Of a stretch of 64,000 nt of DNA, positions 10,020-18,486 are shown one piece after another; position 1 is the first letter of the stretch; the number at the start of each line of letters is the position of its first letter. The DNA comes from Saccharomonospora cyanea NA-134. GTDB lineage: Bacteria; Actinomycetota; Actinomycetes; Mycobacteriales; Pseudonocardiaceae. The notes under the pieces were generated by a model that made no database searches, had not been told where the DNA came from, and saw only the letters and a list, made by a program, of their open reading frames with translations. The stretch lies in the NCBI RefSeq assembly GCF_000244975.1, contig NZ_CM001440.1, positions 5,235,340-5,299,339 on the forward strand. Direction: 5' to 3'. Position numbers and translations under genes: made by a program.

Positions 10020-10670
10020 ATGGGCAGGTTTCGGATGCACGGCAGCGCCGAACCGACGCGACGCCATGGCGGCGCGCGCGGAGTGGAGCGCAGTGTCGAG
10101 CGCAACGTCGAGCAGACCCTTTCTCACCTGCGCACGTTGGACGCGCCCGTGCAACGGGTGCAGCGCCCGGGGCCGCTCACCCTCGAAGACCTCTACCGGC
10201 AGCACCGGATGCGGCTCGTGCGCCTGGCGATCCTCCTCGTGGACGAACCGGCCACGGCCGAGGACGTGGTGCAGGAGGCGTTCACGGGGCTGCACCGCAA
10301 CTGGGGGAAGCTGCGGGACGCCGCCGCGGCGGTGTCGTACCTGCGGACCGCCGTCGTCAACGGCTCGCGCAGTGTGCTGCGCAGGCGTAAGACAGCCCGC
10401 GACTACGTGCCACCACACGCGGTGAACGCGCGGTCGGCCGAGAGTCTCGCCATGCTGTCCACCGAGCACCAAGCGGTCGTGGCCGCGTTGTCGAAGTTGC
10501 CCCCACGACAGCGCGAGGTCCTGGTGCTGCGCTACTACGGCGGCCTGTCCGAGGCGGAGATCTCGGAAGCCGCGGGTATCTCGAGGGGAACCGTGAAGTC
10601 CACGGCGAGTCGTGCCCTCGAGGCACTCCAACGCGCGATGAACGACGGCCACCGTCCGAGAGGCCACTGA
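10020..10670 (+). CDS. ECF sigma factor, SigE-like 70 family
   Basis: The 216-residue protein has region 2 (about 60-125: LEDLYRQHRMRLVRLAILLVDEPATAEDVVQEAF) and region 4 (about 155-200: LPPRQREVLVLRYYGGLSEAEISEAAGISRGTVKS). It matches the actinobacterial SigE-family group in which region 2 is followed by GLHRNWGKLRD. It would direct RNA polymerase to a small promoter set. No anti-sigma gene is adjacent, unlike many ECF loci, so how it is held inactive is unclear. The basic 50-residue N-terminal extension (HGGARGVERSVERNVEQ) is unusual, and a later start within it is possible. Confidence 0.88.
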   Translation: MGRFRMHGSAEPTRRHGGARGVERSVERNVEQTLSHLRTLDAPVQRVQRPGPLTLEDLYRQHRMRLVRLAILLVDEPATAEDVVQEAFTGLHRNWGKLRDAAAAVSYLRTAVVNGSRSVLRRRKTARDYVPPHAVNARSAESLAMLSTEHQAVVAALSKLPPRQREVLVLRYYGGLSEAEISEAAGISRGTVKSTASRALEALQRAMNDGHRPRGH

Positions 10671-10713
10671 CCCGCGAGCGCGGGCGGTATCACTCCGGAG
10701 GCGATGGCCCGCC

Positions 10714-10727
10714 TTGGTCTGGACCAA
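10714..10727. promoter_or_regulatory. DasR-type dre operator upstream of nagA
   Basis: TTGGTCTGGACCAA is a palindrome (TTGGTC-TG-GACCAA) very close to the known DasR-responsive element core TGGTCTAGACCA of streptomycetes. It abuts a TAAGAT -10 box (10728-10733), so repressor binding would block polymerase. DasR is a GntR repressor released by glucosamine 6-phosphate, the product of the downstream enzyme. Confidence 0.75.
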
Positions 10728-10733
10728 TAAGAT

Positions 10734-11903
10734 GTGATCGTGAACGGCACCCACAACCTCGTCCTCACCGGCGGCCGCATCCACTGCCCCGACGGAACGC
10801 TCGAATCCGGTTGGCTCGCCGTCTCGGGCGAGCGGATCAGCGCGGTGGGCACCGGAACCCCTCCGGAGGGCAGGCACCTCGACCTCTCCGGCGCACACGT
10901 GGTGCCCGGGTTCGTCGACATCCACTGCCACGGCGGAGGCGGTGGCTCGTTCACCAGTGCCGACGCCGACCAAGCCGCCACGGCGATCGCGACCCACCGC
11001 AGGCACGGCACCACCAGTCTCATGGCGAGTCTCGTGTCGGCACCGGTGAACGAACTCACCGACCAACTCGCCGCACTCGCCGAACTGGTCACCGACGGAG
11101 AGCTCGTCGGGGTCCACCTGGAGGGTCCGTTCATCGCCGAGGCGCGGTGCGGCGCACACGACCCCACCGTGCTGAGGGAGCCCGACACCGAAGCCGTCGG
11201 CGCGCTGCTGGAAGCCGGCAGGGGGAACATCCGCATGGTCACCCTCGCACCGGAGCTCACGGGCGGTGTCAAGGCCGTGCGGCAGCTCACCGAGTCGGGT
11301 GTGATCGCGGCGATCGGACACACCGACGCGGTGGCCGAGCAGGTGAGGGCCGCCGTGGACGCCGGCGCGACCGTGGCCACGCACCTGTTCAACGGCATGC
11401 GTCCCCTGCACCACAGGGAACCCGGTCCGGTCGGGGCGCTGCTCGACGACGAACGGGTCACCATCGAGTTGATCTGCGACCTCGTGCACGTCCACCCCGG
11501 TGTGCTGCGGCTCGCGGCCCGGCACGCGGGCCCGTCGAGGACCGTGCTGGTCACCGACGCGATGTCGGCCACCGACGTCGCCGACGGGACGTACCGGCTC
11601 GGCAGCCTCGACGTGGAGGTCGCCGACGGCGTGGCCACGCTGCCCGGCAGCGGTTCGCTCGCGGGGAGCACGCTCACCATGGACGCCGCGTTCCGCAACC
11701 TCGTCCACGGCGCCGGGCTCGGCATCGCCGACGCCGTCGCCGCCACGGCCACCCGGCCCGCGCGGCTGCTGGGCATCGACGCGGAGACGGGGGCGCTGCG
11801 GCCCGGCCTGCTGGCCGACCTGGTGGTGCTCGACGACGACCTGCGGGTCGCGGGAGTGCTCCGGCACGGCGAGTGGGTCGGCAACCCACCCACGCGGTCC
11901 TGA
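10734..11903 (+). CDS. nagA: N-acetylglucosamine-6-phosphate deacetylase
   Basis: The 389-residue amidohydrolase removes acetate from GlcNAc-6-P to give glucosamine 6-phosphate in amino-sugar use and cell-wall recycling. Visible motifs are the metal site VDIHCHGGGG near residue 60, HLEGPF near 126, GHTDA near 196, ATHLFNGM near 220 and the catalytic Asp in VTDAMSATD near 275. GTG at 10734 is the longest start. With a TAAGAT box at 10728-10733, a leaderless transcript could begin at the in-frame GTG at 10740. A dre operator lies immediately upstream. No other nag genes are adjacent. Confidence 0.95.
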   Translation: MIVNGTHNLVLTGGRIHCPDGTLESGWLAVSGERISAVGTGTPPEGRHLDLSGAHVVPGFVDIHCHGGGGGSFTSADADQAATAIATHRRHGTTSLMASLVSAPVNELTDQLAALAELVTDGELVGVHLEGPFIAEARCGAHDPTVLREPDTEAVGALLEAGRGNIRMVTLAPELTGGVKAVRQLTESGVIAAIGHTDAVAEQVRAAVDAGATVATHLFNGMRPLHHREPGPVGALLDDERVTIELICDLVHVHPGVLRLAARHAGPSRTVLVTDAMSATDVADGTYRLGSLDVEVADGVATLPGSGSLAGSTLTMDAAFRNLVHGAGLGIADAVAATATRPARLLGIDAETGALRPGLLADLVVLDDDLRVAGVLRHGEWVGNPPTRS

Positions 11904-11965
11904 GTGGTCCTGGTTCGCCGTGGGTGCCCGGTCGGCACCGCGTCACGGGACTACGCTGAGCGGCG

Positions 11966-12340
11966 ATGAGCGACGACCCGGAGCGCCTGCTTGCGGAGGC
12001 GTTGCGCGCGCAGGCACAGTACGCACCACCGGCGACACCCGTGACGCCGACCGCCCAGCCCGCACAGCCGACGCCGTCCGCACGGCCCGCCACGCCCGCC
12101 GGGCGCCCGGCTTCCGTGGCCGACTTCTCCGGTGGCTACGGACTGCTCTCCGGCGCGGCGGAGGACGAGCCGCTGGACGCCCACCCCACGGCGCCCGCCA
12201 CGGAAGCCCGCCCCACGGCAGGCTCTCGGGGCAGTCACCGGCTCGAACCCGAGCGGCTGCCCGCCCTCTGGGTGCTCATCCTCGCCGCCTCGATCGGACT
12301 GGCCGTCGGCTCGGTGGTCGGCCTGGTCACCCTGTTGTGA
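11966..12340 (+). CDS. Small C-terminally anchored membrane protein, hypothetical
   Basis: The 124-residue protein has an N-terminal amphipathic stretch (SDDPERLLAEALRAQAQYA), a long Pro/Ala/Thr-rich linker (about 20-85) and one C-terminal transmembrane helix (about 100-122, ALWVLILAASIGLAVGSVVGLV). It is therefore probably tail-anchored with the disordered part in the cytoplasm. I do not recognise a family. TACGCT ends 8 nt before the ATG, which suggests a leaderless transcript. It ends 3 bp before the convergent FAD-oxidase gene. Confidence 0.7.
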   Translation: MSDDPERLLAEALRAQAQYAPPATPVTPTAQPAQPTPSARPATPAGRPASVADFSGGYGLLSGAAEDEPLDAHPTAPATEARPTAGSRGSHRLEPERLPALWVLILAASIGLAVGSVVGLVTLL

Positions 12341-12343
12341 GCG

Positions 12344-13729
12344 TCAGAGCGAGAACATCGACCCGGGGTTGAAGAGGTTGCCCGGGTCGAGTGCCCGCTT
12401 GATACGGCGGTGGACGTCGAGGCCGACGGCGCCGATCTCCCGCGCCAGCCACTCCTGCTTGAACCTGCCGACCCCGTGTTCCCCGGTCACCGTGCCGCCG
12501 AGCGAGAGCCCGAGGTCGAGGATCGCGTCGAACGCGCGTTTGGCCCGGTCGAACTCACCCTCGGCGGTGGGGTCGTAGACGACCGTGGGGTGCATGTTGC
12601 CGTCGCCCGCGTGACCCACCACCGCCACGGTGAGGCCCACGTCGTCGGCGATGCGTTCACACCCGGTGACGAGCTCGGCGATGCGCGTCCTCGGCACGCA
12701 CACGTCGTCGGTCATGCACGACCCCATGCTCTCCAGCGCCGTGAGCGCCACCCTGCGGGCACGCATGAGCAGGTCGCCCTCGCCCGGGTCGGTGGTGTGG
12801 TAGGTCATCTCGGCGCCCGCGTCGCGACAGCTGCTCTCGACGGCGGCCAGTTCGGCGGCGGCCTGCGCGCCACCCGTGTCGGACTGGCACAGCAGCAGGG
12901 CGCCCCCCTGCGAGCCGGTGCCGAGGTCGGTGCGCAGGTAGGTCTGCACGGCGTCGATCGTCGCCGCGTCCATGATCTCCAGCAGCGACGGCACCACGCC
13001 CTCGCGCACGATCCGGCTGACGGCCGCGCCCGCGGCGGACGCCGAGGGGAACGCGGCCACCAGCGTGGCGGGTGCCTGCGGCAACGGACGCAACGAGAGC
13101 GTGGCCTCGGTGATCACCCCGAGCGTGCCCTCGCTGCCGACGAACAGCCGGGTGAGGTCGTAGCCCGCGACGCCCTTCACCGTTCGCCTGCCCGTACGCA
13201 GTACCGAACCGTCGGCGAGGACGACCTCCAACCCCAGCACGAAGTCGGCCGTGACGCCGTACTTCACGCAGCACAGGCCGCCCGCGTTGGTGGCGAGGTT
13301 GCCGCCGACCGTGCACCACTCGTAGCTCGACGGGTCGGGCGGGTAGAACAGGCCGTGCTTCGCCACGGCGTCGCGCAGTGCCTGGTTCACCACTCCCGGC
13401 TGCACGACGGCGAGCCGGTTGTCCGGGTCGATCTCGACGATCCGGTCGAGCTTGGTGGTGACGAGCACGACGCAGCCGTCGACGGCGTTGGCGGCACCGG
13501 ACAGCCCACTGCCCGCGCCCCGCGGTACCACCGGCACACCGGCCTCGGCGCACGCGCGCACGGCGGCGCGGACGCCCTCGGCGTCCTCGGGCGACACCAC
13601 GGCCAGGGGCGTACCCGCGGGGGCGAGCGGCATCTGGTCGCGGGAGTAGGTCGCCATGACGTCGGAGTCCGTCACCACGGCTTCGCCACCGAGTTCGGCA
13701 CGCAGGCGGTCGAGAAGGGCGTTGCTCAT
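12344..13729 (-). CDS. FAD-linked oxidase, glycolate/D-lactate dehydrogenase GlcD type
   Basis: The 461-residue flavoprotein has the PCMH FAD-binding half (about 35-215), including PRGAGSGLSGAANAVDGCVVL and the phosphate-binding GNLATNAGGLCCVKYG. It also has the FAD-oxidase C-terminal half with GHAGDGNMHP and GTVTGEHGVGRFKQEWL, the flavin and metal-binding histidines of GlcD/D-LDH proteins. It would oxidise a 2-hydroxy acid such as glycolate or D-lactate. No GlcE/GlcF partner genes are adjacent. TAGCGT lies 6 nt before the ATG, so the mRNA is probably leaderless. It is divergent from the marR gene. Confidence 0.92.
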   Translation of the reverse strand: MSNALLDRLRAELGGEAVVTDSDVMATYSRDQMPLAPAGTPLAVVSPEDAEGVRAAVRACAEAGVPVVPRGAGSGLSGAANAVDGCVVLVTTKLDRIVEIDPDNRLAVVQPGVVNQALRDAVAKHGLFYPPDPSSYEWCTVGGNLATNAGGLCCVKYGVTADFVLGLEVVLADGSVLRTGRRTVKGVAGYDLTRLFVGSEGTLGVITEATLSLRPLPQAPATLVAAFPSASAAGAAVSRIVREGVVPSLLEIMDAATIDAVQTYLRTDLGTGSQGGALLLCQSDTGGAQAAAELAAVESSCRDAGAEMTYHTTDPGEGDLLMRARRVALTALESMGSCMTDDVCVPRTRIAELVTGCERIADDVGLTVAVVGHAGDGNMHPTVVYDPTAEGEFDRAKRAFDAILDLGLSLGGTVTGEHGVGRFKQEWLAREIGAVGLDVHRRIKRALDPGNLFNPGSMFSL

Positions 13730-13898
13730 GCACTAACGCTAACGCCTGACGCGTGAATCTCTGACGTGCCTCCGGAAGAACTCCCGCTCCCGCCGTGTTC
13801 CTCCCCACAGGATTCTCGGTTGCCGGATGACCGCCGCCACCGGGATCGTTGAACCAGATTGCTTGTATCGGTCAACCTTTTCGGACGAGACGACTCCC

Positions 13899-14417
13899 AT
13901 GGTCACCCAACCACGACACCCCCAGCCCCACCACGCCGACGGCAGCACCGACCAACTGGCGACGCAGCTGATCCGGCTCGTGAGGCTGGGCGCCCGCGTC
14001 AAGACCCGGATCACGAAGGCGGGGCCGGAGGGATTGGAGAGCGCGGCCTACGCGATCCTGTTCCACCTCGTCGACAAGGGCCCGCAGCGGGCGAGTCGCC
14101 TCGCCGACCTCCTGCACTCGGACATCTCCACCATCAGCAGGCAGAGCAGCGCGCTCGTCGACCACGGCCTCGTCGAGCGCCTGGCCGACCCCGCCGACGG
14201 ACGAGCCTCACTGCTGGCGGCCACCCCGGAGGGCCTGCGCGTCTTCGAGACCAACCGTAGGAAGCGCAACGAGTGGCTGGAACGAGTTCTCGAGGAGTGG
14301 ACCGACTCCGACCGCCGCACCCTCAACGCCCTGCTGCTCCGACTCAACGACCGCATCGAGACGTGTGATCCGCTGGCGGACCCGGCGCGACGCACCGACA
14401 AGGGGGAATGCACATGA
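13899..14417 (+). CDS. MarR family transcriptional regulator
   Basis: The 172-residue winged-helix protein carries the MarR core: AILFHLVDKGPQRASRLADLLHSDISTISRQSSALVDHGLVERLADPADGRASLLAATPEG (recognition helix and wing, about 55-115), followed by dimerisation helices. The MFS pump gene starts inside its stop codon (ATGA), so the two are translationally coupled and this is almost certainly the pump's ligand-responsive repressor. ATG 13899 is chosen because the fold starts soon after it. The frame stays open to 13827. The upstream GTTGAACC...GGTCAACC pair (13849-13878) is a weak operator candidate. Confidence 0.9.
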   Translation: MVTQPRHPQPHHADGSTDQLATQLIRLVRLGARVKTRITKAGPEGLESAAYAILFHLVDKGPQRASRLADLLHSDISTISRQSSALVDHGLVERLADPADGRASLLAATPEGLRVFETNRRKRNEWLERVLEEWTDSDRRTLNALLLRLNDRIETCDPLADPARRTDKGECT

Positions 14418-16066
14418 CCGCAACGGAACGTGACTTACCGGCCAGACCCGGGAGTCACCCGCACGAGGACGAGACACCCGCGCTCAGCCACCGCCAGATC
14501 GTCGTCATCCTGATCGGGCTGATGACCGGCATGTTCCTCGCGGCGCTGGACCAGACGATCGTGGGCACGGCCATCCGCACGATCGCCGACGACCTGCACG
14601 GGCTGAGCATGCAGGCGTGGATCACGACGGCCTACCTGATCACGGCCACCATCGCCACGCCCATCTACGGCAAGCTTTCCGACATCTACGGGCGCAAGCC
14701 GTTCTACCTCGCGGCGATCACGATCTTCGTCGCCGGCTCGCTGGCGGCGGCCTTCGCGCAGGACATGTACACACTCGCCGCGTTCCGCGCCGTCCAGGGA
14801 CTGGGCGCGGGCGGGCTCATGTCACTGGCGCTGACCATCCTCGGTGATCTCGTCCCACCGCGAGAACGCGCCCGCTACCAGGGGTTCTTCCTCGCCGTGT
14901 TCGGCACGTCGACGGTCCTCGGGCCGGTGCTGGGCGGTTTCTTCGCCGGGCTCGACCCGGTTTTCGGTTTCGAGGGCTGGCGCTGGGTGTTCCTCGTGAA
15001 CGTCCCGCTGGGCGCGTTGGCGCTCTTCGTGGTGGCCAAGGTGCTGAACGTCCCGCACACACGCCACGACCACCGCATCGACTGGTGGGGCGGGCTCGCT
15101 CTCGTGGTGTGCCTGGTGCCGCTGCTGCTGGTGGCCGAGCAGGGCCGTGAGTGGGGCTGGGGCTCCCAGGCCGCGCTCGCCTGCTACGTCGTCGGCGCGG
15201 TGGGGCTCGTGCTGTTCCTCGCCGTCGAACGGCGGATGGGCGACGAGGCCCTGATCCCGCTGCGGCTGTTCCGCAACCGGACGTTCAGCGTCGCGATCGC
15301 GGGTGGCGTCATCGTGGGCATCGCCATGTTCGGCTCCATCACGCTGATCCCGCAGTACCTGCAGATCGTTCAGGGCTACTCGCCCACCGCGTCGGGCATG
15401 CTGATGCTGCCGTTGATGGTGGGCACCATGTCGGCGTCGGTGCTGTCCGGTCAGCTGACCTCCCGCACCGGCCGCTACAAGATCTTCCCGCTGGTCGGGA
15501 CCGCGCTCATGACCATCGGAATGGTGCTGTTCGCGCAGATCGAGTGGGACACGCCGGTGTGGAAGGCGATGGTGGTCATGGCCATCATCGGGTTCGGTCT
15601 GGGCAACTGCATGCAAACGCTCATCATCGCCGTGCAGAACGCGGGACCGCGTCGTGACATGGGCGTCTCCACCGCGTCGGCGACGTTCTTCCGCCAGATC
15701 GGCGGCACACTCGGGGTCGCGGTCTTCCTCTCCATCGTGTTCAGCACGCTGACGGACAACATCGCCCGCGCGTTCGCCGACTCGGGCCTGCCCGCCGGTG
15801 CCATGAATTCGGTGGGCGGGAACGTCATGGAGGACTCGTCGTTCCTGCAACGGCTCCCGGTCGAGCAGGCCGAGCCGTTCTTCGTCGGGTTCACCGAGTC
15901 GATCAGCTCGGTGTTCTACCTCGGTGCCGGAGTGGCGGCGCTGGCCTTCGTCGTGCTGCTGTTCCTCAAGGAGATCCCTCTCGCCGGAGGTGGTCCCACC
16001 AAGAGCGGGAGCGACAGGACCGACAGGACCCCGGAGGCGGACAGCGCCACGGCCGCGATGGGCTGA
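14414..16066 (+). CDS. MFS drug/proton antiporter, DHA2 (EmrB/QacA) family
   Basis: The 550-residue protein has about 14 hydrophobic segments. It carries the DHA2 hallmarks ALDQTIVGTAIRTIADDL in helix 1, the GKLSDIYGRKP loop between helices 2 and 3, and GLGAGGLMSLALTILGDLVPPRERARYQGFF. It should export hydrophobic drugs or metabolites with proton influx. AGGGGGA ends 6 nt before the ATG at 14414, which overlaps the marR stop. The ATG at 14408 lies too close to that site. A hairpin follows the gene. The substrate cannot be read from the sequence. Confidence 0.94.
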   Translation: MTATERDLPARPGSHPHEDETPALSHRQIVVILIGLMTGMFLAALDQTIVGTAIRTIADDLHGLSMQAWITTAYLITATIATPIYGKLSDIYGRKPFYLAAITIFVAGSLAAAFAQDMYTLAAFRAVQGLGAGGLMSLALTILGDLVPPRERARYQGFFLAVFGTSTVLGPVLGGFFAGLDPVFGFEGWRWVFLVNVPLGALALFVVAKVLNVPHTRHDHRIDWWGGLALVVCLVPLLLVAEQGREWGWGSQAALACYVVGAVGLVLFLAVERRMGDEALIPLRLFRNRTFSVAIAGGVIVGIAMFGSITLIPQYLQIVQGYSPTASGMLMLPLMVGTMSASVLSGQLTSRTGRYKIFPLVGTALMTIGMVLFAQIEWDTPVWKAMVVMAIIGFGLGNCMQTLIIAVQNAGPRRDMGVSTASATFFRQIGGTLGVAVFLSIVFSTLTDNIARAFADSGLPAGAMNSVGGNVMEDSSFLQRLPVEQAEPFFVGFTESISSVFYLGAGVAALAFVVLLFLKEIPLAGGGPTKSGSDRTDRTPEADSATAAMG

Positions 16067-16069
16067 ACC

Positions 16070-16111
16070 ACGTGCCGCGTCGGTACACCGCAGCGTAACG
16101 ACGCGGCACGT
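16070..16111 (+). terminator. Terminator after MFS gene
   Basis: A 13-bp perfect stem (ACGTGCCGCGTCG at 16070-16082 with its complement at 16099-16111) encloses a 16-nt loop just after the transporter stop codon. Confidence 0.65.
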
Positions 16112-16159
16112 CCATCGTGTCGATCTCGCTGCACTTCACCACCGCGTTCGTCCGGCACG

Positions 16160-16165
16160 TACGCT
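16160..16165 (+). promoter_or_regulatory. -10 box of leaderless DedA gene
   Basis: TACGCT fits the actinobacterial TAnnnT -10 consensus and ends 6 nt before the GTG at 16172, placing the transcription start on the start codon. No Shine-Dalgarno sequence is present. Confidence 0.55.
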
Positions 16166-16171
16166 GCCGAC

Positions 16172-16843
16172 GTGGATGCAGTGAACGCCGAAGCCACGGC
16201 GGTCGGACTCGACTGGTTGACGACAGCAGGCCCGCTCCTGGTGTGGGTCATCGTCCTCAGCTTCGTGTTCATCGAGTGTGCGCTGATCGTCGGGCTTTTC
16301 CTACCGGGTGACTCCCTGCTGTTCGCGGCGGGCGTGGTACTCGCCCAGCACGAGGCCGAGGTCCAGGCATGGGCGCTCTCGGGCGTCGCCCTCGTCACCG
16401 CCGTCGTCGGCAACCAGGTCGGCTACTACGTCGGCAAGCAGACCGGCACCCGGTTCATCGCCCGCCGCGGCGGCAGGGTGCTCAACCAGGAGAACCTCGA
16501 CCGCGCCAAGGCATTCCTCGATCGCAGGGGATTCCTGGCCATCGTGGCGGCACGGTGGATCCCCTGGGTCCGCACCCTGGCGCCGCTCATCGCCGGGGCG
16601 GCGGGCATGAACTCCCGCCGGTTCATGCTCGCCACCACCGCGGGCGCGATCCTGTGGGTGCCCACGCTCGTGCTCGTCGGTTTCTACGCCGCGGGTCTGT
16701 TGACGTCGATCCCGTGGCTCAACACGGTGCTGGTGTGGGGCAGCGTGGCGTTCTTCGTGTTCGGCACCGCCTACGGCGCGTGGCGCTACCGCCAGGAGAT
16801 GCGCAAGCCGGTGGAGGACCGGACGGAGACGGCCAGCGCCTGA
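16172..16843 (+). CDS. DedA family membrane protein
   Basis: The 223-residue protein has five to six membrane segments. It carries the DedA/SNARE-associated signature: ECALIVGLFLPGDSLLFAAGVVLA, VVGNQVGYYVGKQTGTRF, and FLAIVAARWIPWVRTLAPLIAGAAGM with the conserved arginines. DedA proteins are undecaprenyl-phosphate or phospholipid transporters/scramblases of the inner membrane, needed for envelope homeostasis. M. tuberculosis has a DedA gene (Rv0364) beside fba (Rv0363c); here the two are 9 kb apart. The start is GTG without a ribosome site (leaderless). It converges with the kinase gene at 16862, 18 bp apart. Confidence 0.92.
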   Translation: MDAVNAEATAVGLDWLTTAGPLLVWVIVLSFVFIECALIVGLFLPGDSLLFAAGVVLAQHEAEVQAWALSGVALVTAVVGNQVGYYVGKQTGTRFIARRGGRVLNQENLDRAKAFLDRRGFLAIVAARWIPWVRTLAPLIAGAAGMNSRRFMLATTAGAILWVPTLVLVGFYAAGLLTSIPWLNTVLVWGSVAFFVFGTAYGAWRYRQEMRKPVEDRTETASA

Positions 16844-16861
16844 CCCGCCCGGCACCGGCCT

Positions 16862-17497
16862 TCACACGGCGAAGTACGGCAGCTCCATGTCCTTGATCAC
16901 GAGGTCGGCCCGCCGCGCCGTCGGCGCGATGAGGTCGGCGTTGCGCTGGTCGGAACCACGGGCACGCTGCTGGGCCTCCACGAGGGACCGGCCGAACTTG
17001 CGGTGCCGCGTCACGAGCCTCGCGATCCGGTCGTCCTCGTCCGGTTCGAGGAACCACACCTCGTCGAGCAGCGAGCGCAACTCACTCCACGGCTCGGTGT
17101 CGAGCAGCAGGTAGTTCCCCTCGGTGATCACGAGACGGACGTTCGTCGACACCGGCACGGCACCGGCGATGGGCTCCTCGATCTCCCTGCGGAACTCCGG
17201 CGCGTACACCTGCTCCTCGCCGACCGCGAGACGCCGGACGAGGTGCACGTAGCCGTGTGCGTCGAACGTGTCGGGTGCCCCCTTGCGGTCGGCCCGGCCG
17301 AGCCGGTTCAGCTCCACCTGGGCGAGGTGGAACCCGTCCATGCCCACGACGGCGGCCTGCGCGCCCAGCGCGTCGGCCAGTCGCCACGCCAGCGTGGTCT
17401 TGCCCGAGGCCGGAGCGCCCGCGATGCCCAGCAGCGTGCGCTCACCCCGTTCCACGAGCGCGTGGGCGCGGTCCAGTAGTTCGTCGAACGACGTCAT
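16862..17497 (-). CDS. Uridine-kinase-like P-loop kinase
   Basis: The 211-residue protein has a Walker A loop GIAGAPASGKTT near residue 22 and the phosphoribulokinase/uridine-kinase-type sequence VVGMDGFHLAQVELNRLGRADRKGAPDTFDAHGY, typical of the nucleoside/nucleotide kinase family related to PanK and YFH7. VITEGNYLLLD is the catalytic base region. The true substrate is unknown; sugar, ribonucleoside and pantothenate-like compounds are all plausible. Its ATG overlaps the stop codon of the PfkB gene (ATGA at 17494-17497), so the two kinases are translationally coupled and likely act in one sugar pathway controlled by the divergent LacI protein. Confidence 0.87.
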   Translation of the reverse strand: MTSFDELLDRAHALVERGERTLLGIAGAPASGKTTLAWRLADALGAQAAVVGMDGFHLAQVELNRLGRADRKGAPDTFDAHGYVHLVRRLAVGEEQVYAPEFRREIEEPIAGAVPVSTNVRLVITEGNYLLLDTEPWSELRSLLDEVWFLEPDEDDRIARLVTRHRKFGRSLVEAQQRARGSDQRNADLIAPTARRADLVIKDMELPYFAV

Positions 17498-18369
17498 CTC
17501 TCTCCCATCATCGCCCTGACCGGGCCGATCCAGCTTCGGGGTCCAACGTGCCGGACCCGTTCCGAGGCCACGGCATTGGCGAACTCGATCGCCTCTTCGA
17601 TGTCGAAAAGCCCGACGCGGGAGGTGAACGCACCGTGCCACACGTCGCCCGCCCCCAGGGTGTCCCGTGCGTCCACGGTCGGCACGGCGACCTCGCCGGA
17701 GCGTTCCCGGTCGCGCCAGCGGACAGGGTCCGGGCCCGCCGTGGTGACCACGGCTCCGACCCGGTCGAGCGCGCCTTCGGGAGCCGTGAACCGGGCCGAA
17801 CAGGCCACCACGTCGGCGAGGCCGAACACCTCGGCGAACACGGGTTTCCAGCTGCCCGCGTCCACCACGACGGGACGGTCGTGAGCCTTCGCCCACGAGA
17901 CGGCGGCGAGGGCGAGCCTCGCGTAGTGGCCGTCCACCAGCACGGCCTCAGGACGGCTTCCCCCCAGCAGGGCAGCGCACGCGTCGGCGTCGAAGGCGGC
18001 GAGCGCCTCCGGGTTCGCGGCGTCCACCGCGGCGGCGTTGTGGGAGACGACGGTGCGCTCGCCGTCGTGCTCGCGTACGGCCACCGCGCTGAGTGGAGGC
18101 GGTTCGCCCCACTCGGGCAGCGCGTCGAGCACGGTGACCCCGCACTCGGCGAGATCGGCGCGCGCGAGTTCGGCGAGGGGATGACGGCCGAGCACCGTGA
18201 GCAGCAACGCCTCGCCGCCGAGCGCGGCGACGGCGACCGCGGCGCCTGCGGCGGGGCCGCCCGCGGCGACCGCGACCCCACCGGACTGCACCTTCTGCCC
18301 GGGTACGGGCAACCGCTCCACGCGCTGCACGAGATCGACGGTGCACAGACCCGCCAGCAGCACGCTCAC
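17494..18369 (-). CDS. PfkB family carbohydrate kinase
   Basis: The 291-residue ribokinase-type enzyme has the N-terminal VSVLLAGLCTVDLVQRVERLP, the glycine pair GGPAAGAAVAVAALGG, and the C-terminal signature DARDTLGAGDVWHGAF near residue 243, with the catalytic Asp after GAG. It phosphorylates a sugar or related alcohol with ATP; which one is not visible. GTG at 18369 follows an AGGAGG site about 9 nt away. The frame remains open upstream through the operator and lacI, but that is antisense. It forms a two-gene operon with the P-loop kinase and is divergent from the LacI regulator. Confidence 0.9.
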   Translation of the reverse strand: MSVLLAGLCTVDLVQRVERLPVPGQKVQSGGVAVAAGGPAAGAAVAVAALGGEALLLTVLGRHPLAELARADLAECGVTVLDALPEWGEPPPLSAVAVREHDGERTVVSHNAAAVDAANPEALAAFDADACAALLGGSRPEAVLVDGHYARLALAAVSWAKAHDRPVVVDAGSWKPVFAEVFGLADVVACSARFTAPEGALDRVGAVVTTAGPDPVRWRDRERSGEVAVPTVDARDTLGAGDVWHGAFTSRVGLFDIEEAIEFANAVASERVRHVGPRSWIGPVRAMMGER

Positions 18370-18418
18370 CGTCGAATGACCTCCTGCCTCAATTCCTGCA
18401 ACGCACGGTAAGCAAGGG

Positions 18419-18453
18419 TTATGCTCCCCTGCAAGCGTTTGCGCAAACGCTTG
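18419..18453. promoter_or_regulatory. lacI promoter with perfect 20-bp LacI-type operator
   Basis: AAGCGTTTGCGCAAACGCTT at 18433-18452 is a perfect palindrome (22 bp including the flanking C and G). It has the central CG and half-site style read by LacI/GalR proteins. TATGCT at 18420-18425 is a good -10 box, putting the transcription start of lacI inside or at the edge of the operator. One operator would therefore control both the regulator and the divergent kinase operon. Confidence 0.85.
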
Positions 18454-18486
18454 GCGGCGCGATCCGACACCCGGGAGGAGCGAACC

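Noticed and set aside
9603-11867. A 754-codon minus-strand frame running from YciI through the sigma factor and nagA
   Set aside because: Only the last 93 codons are the YciI gene. The remainder is antisense to two well-supported genes.
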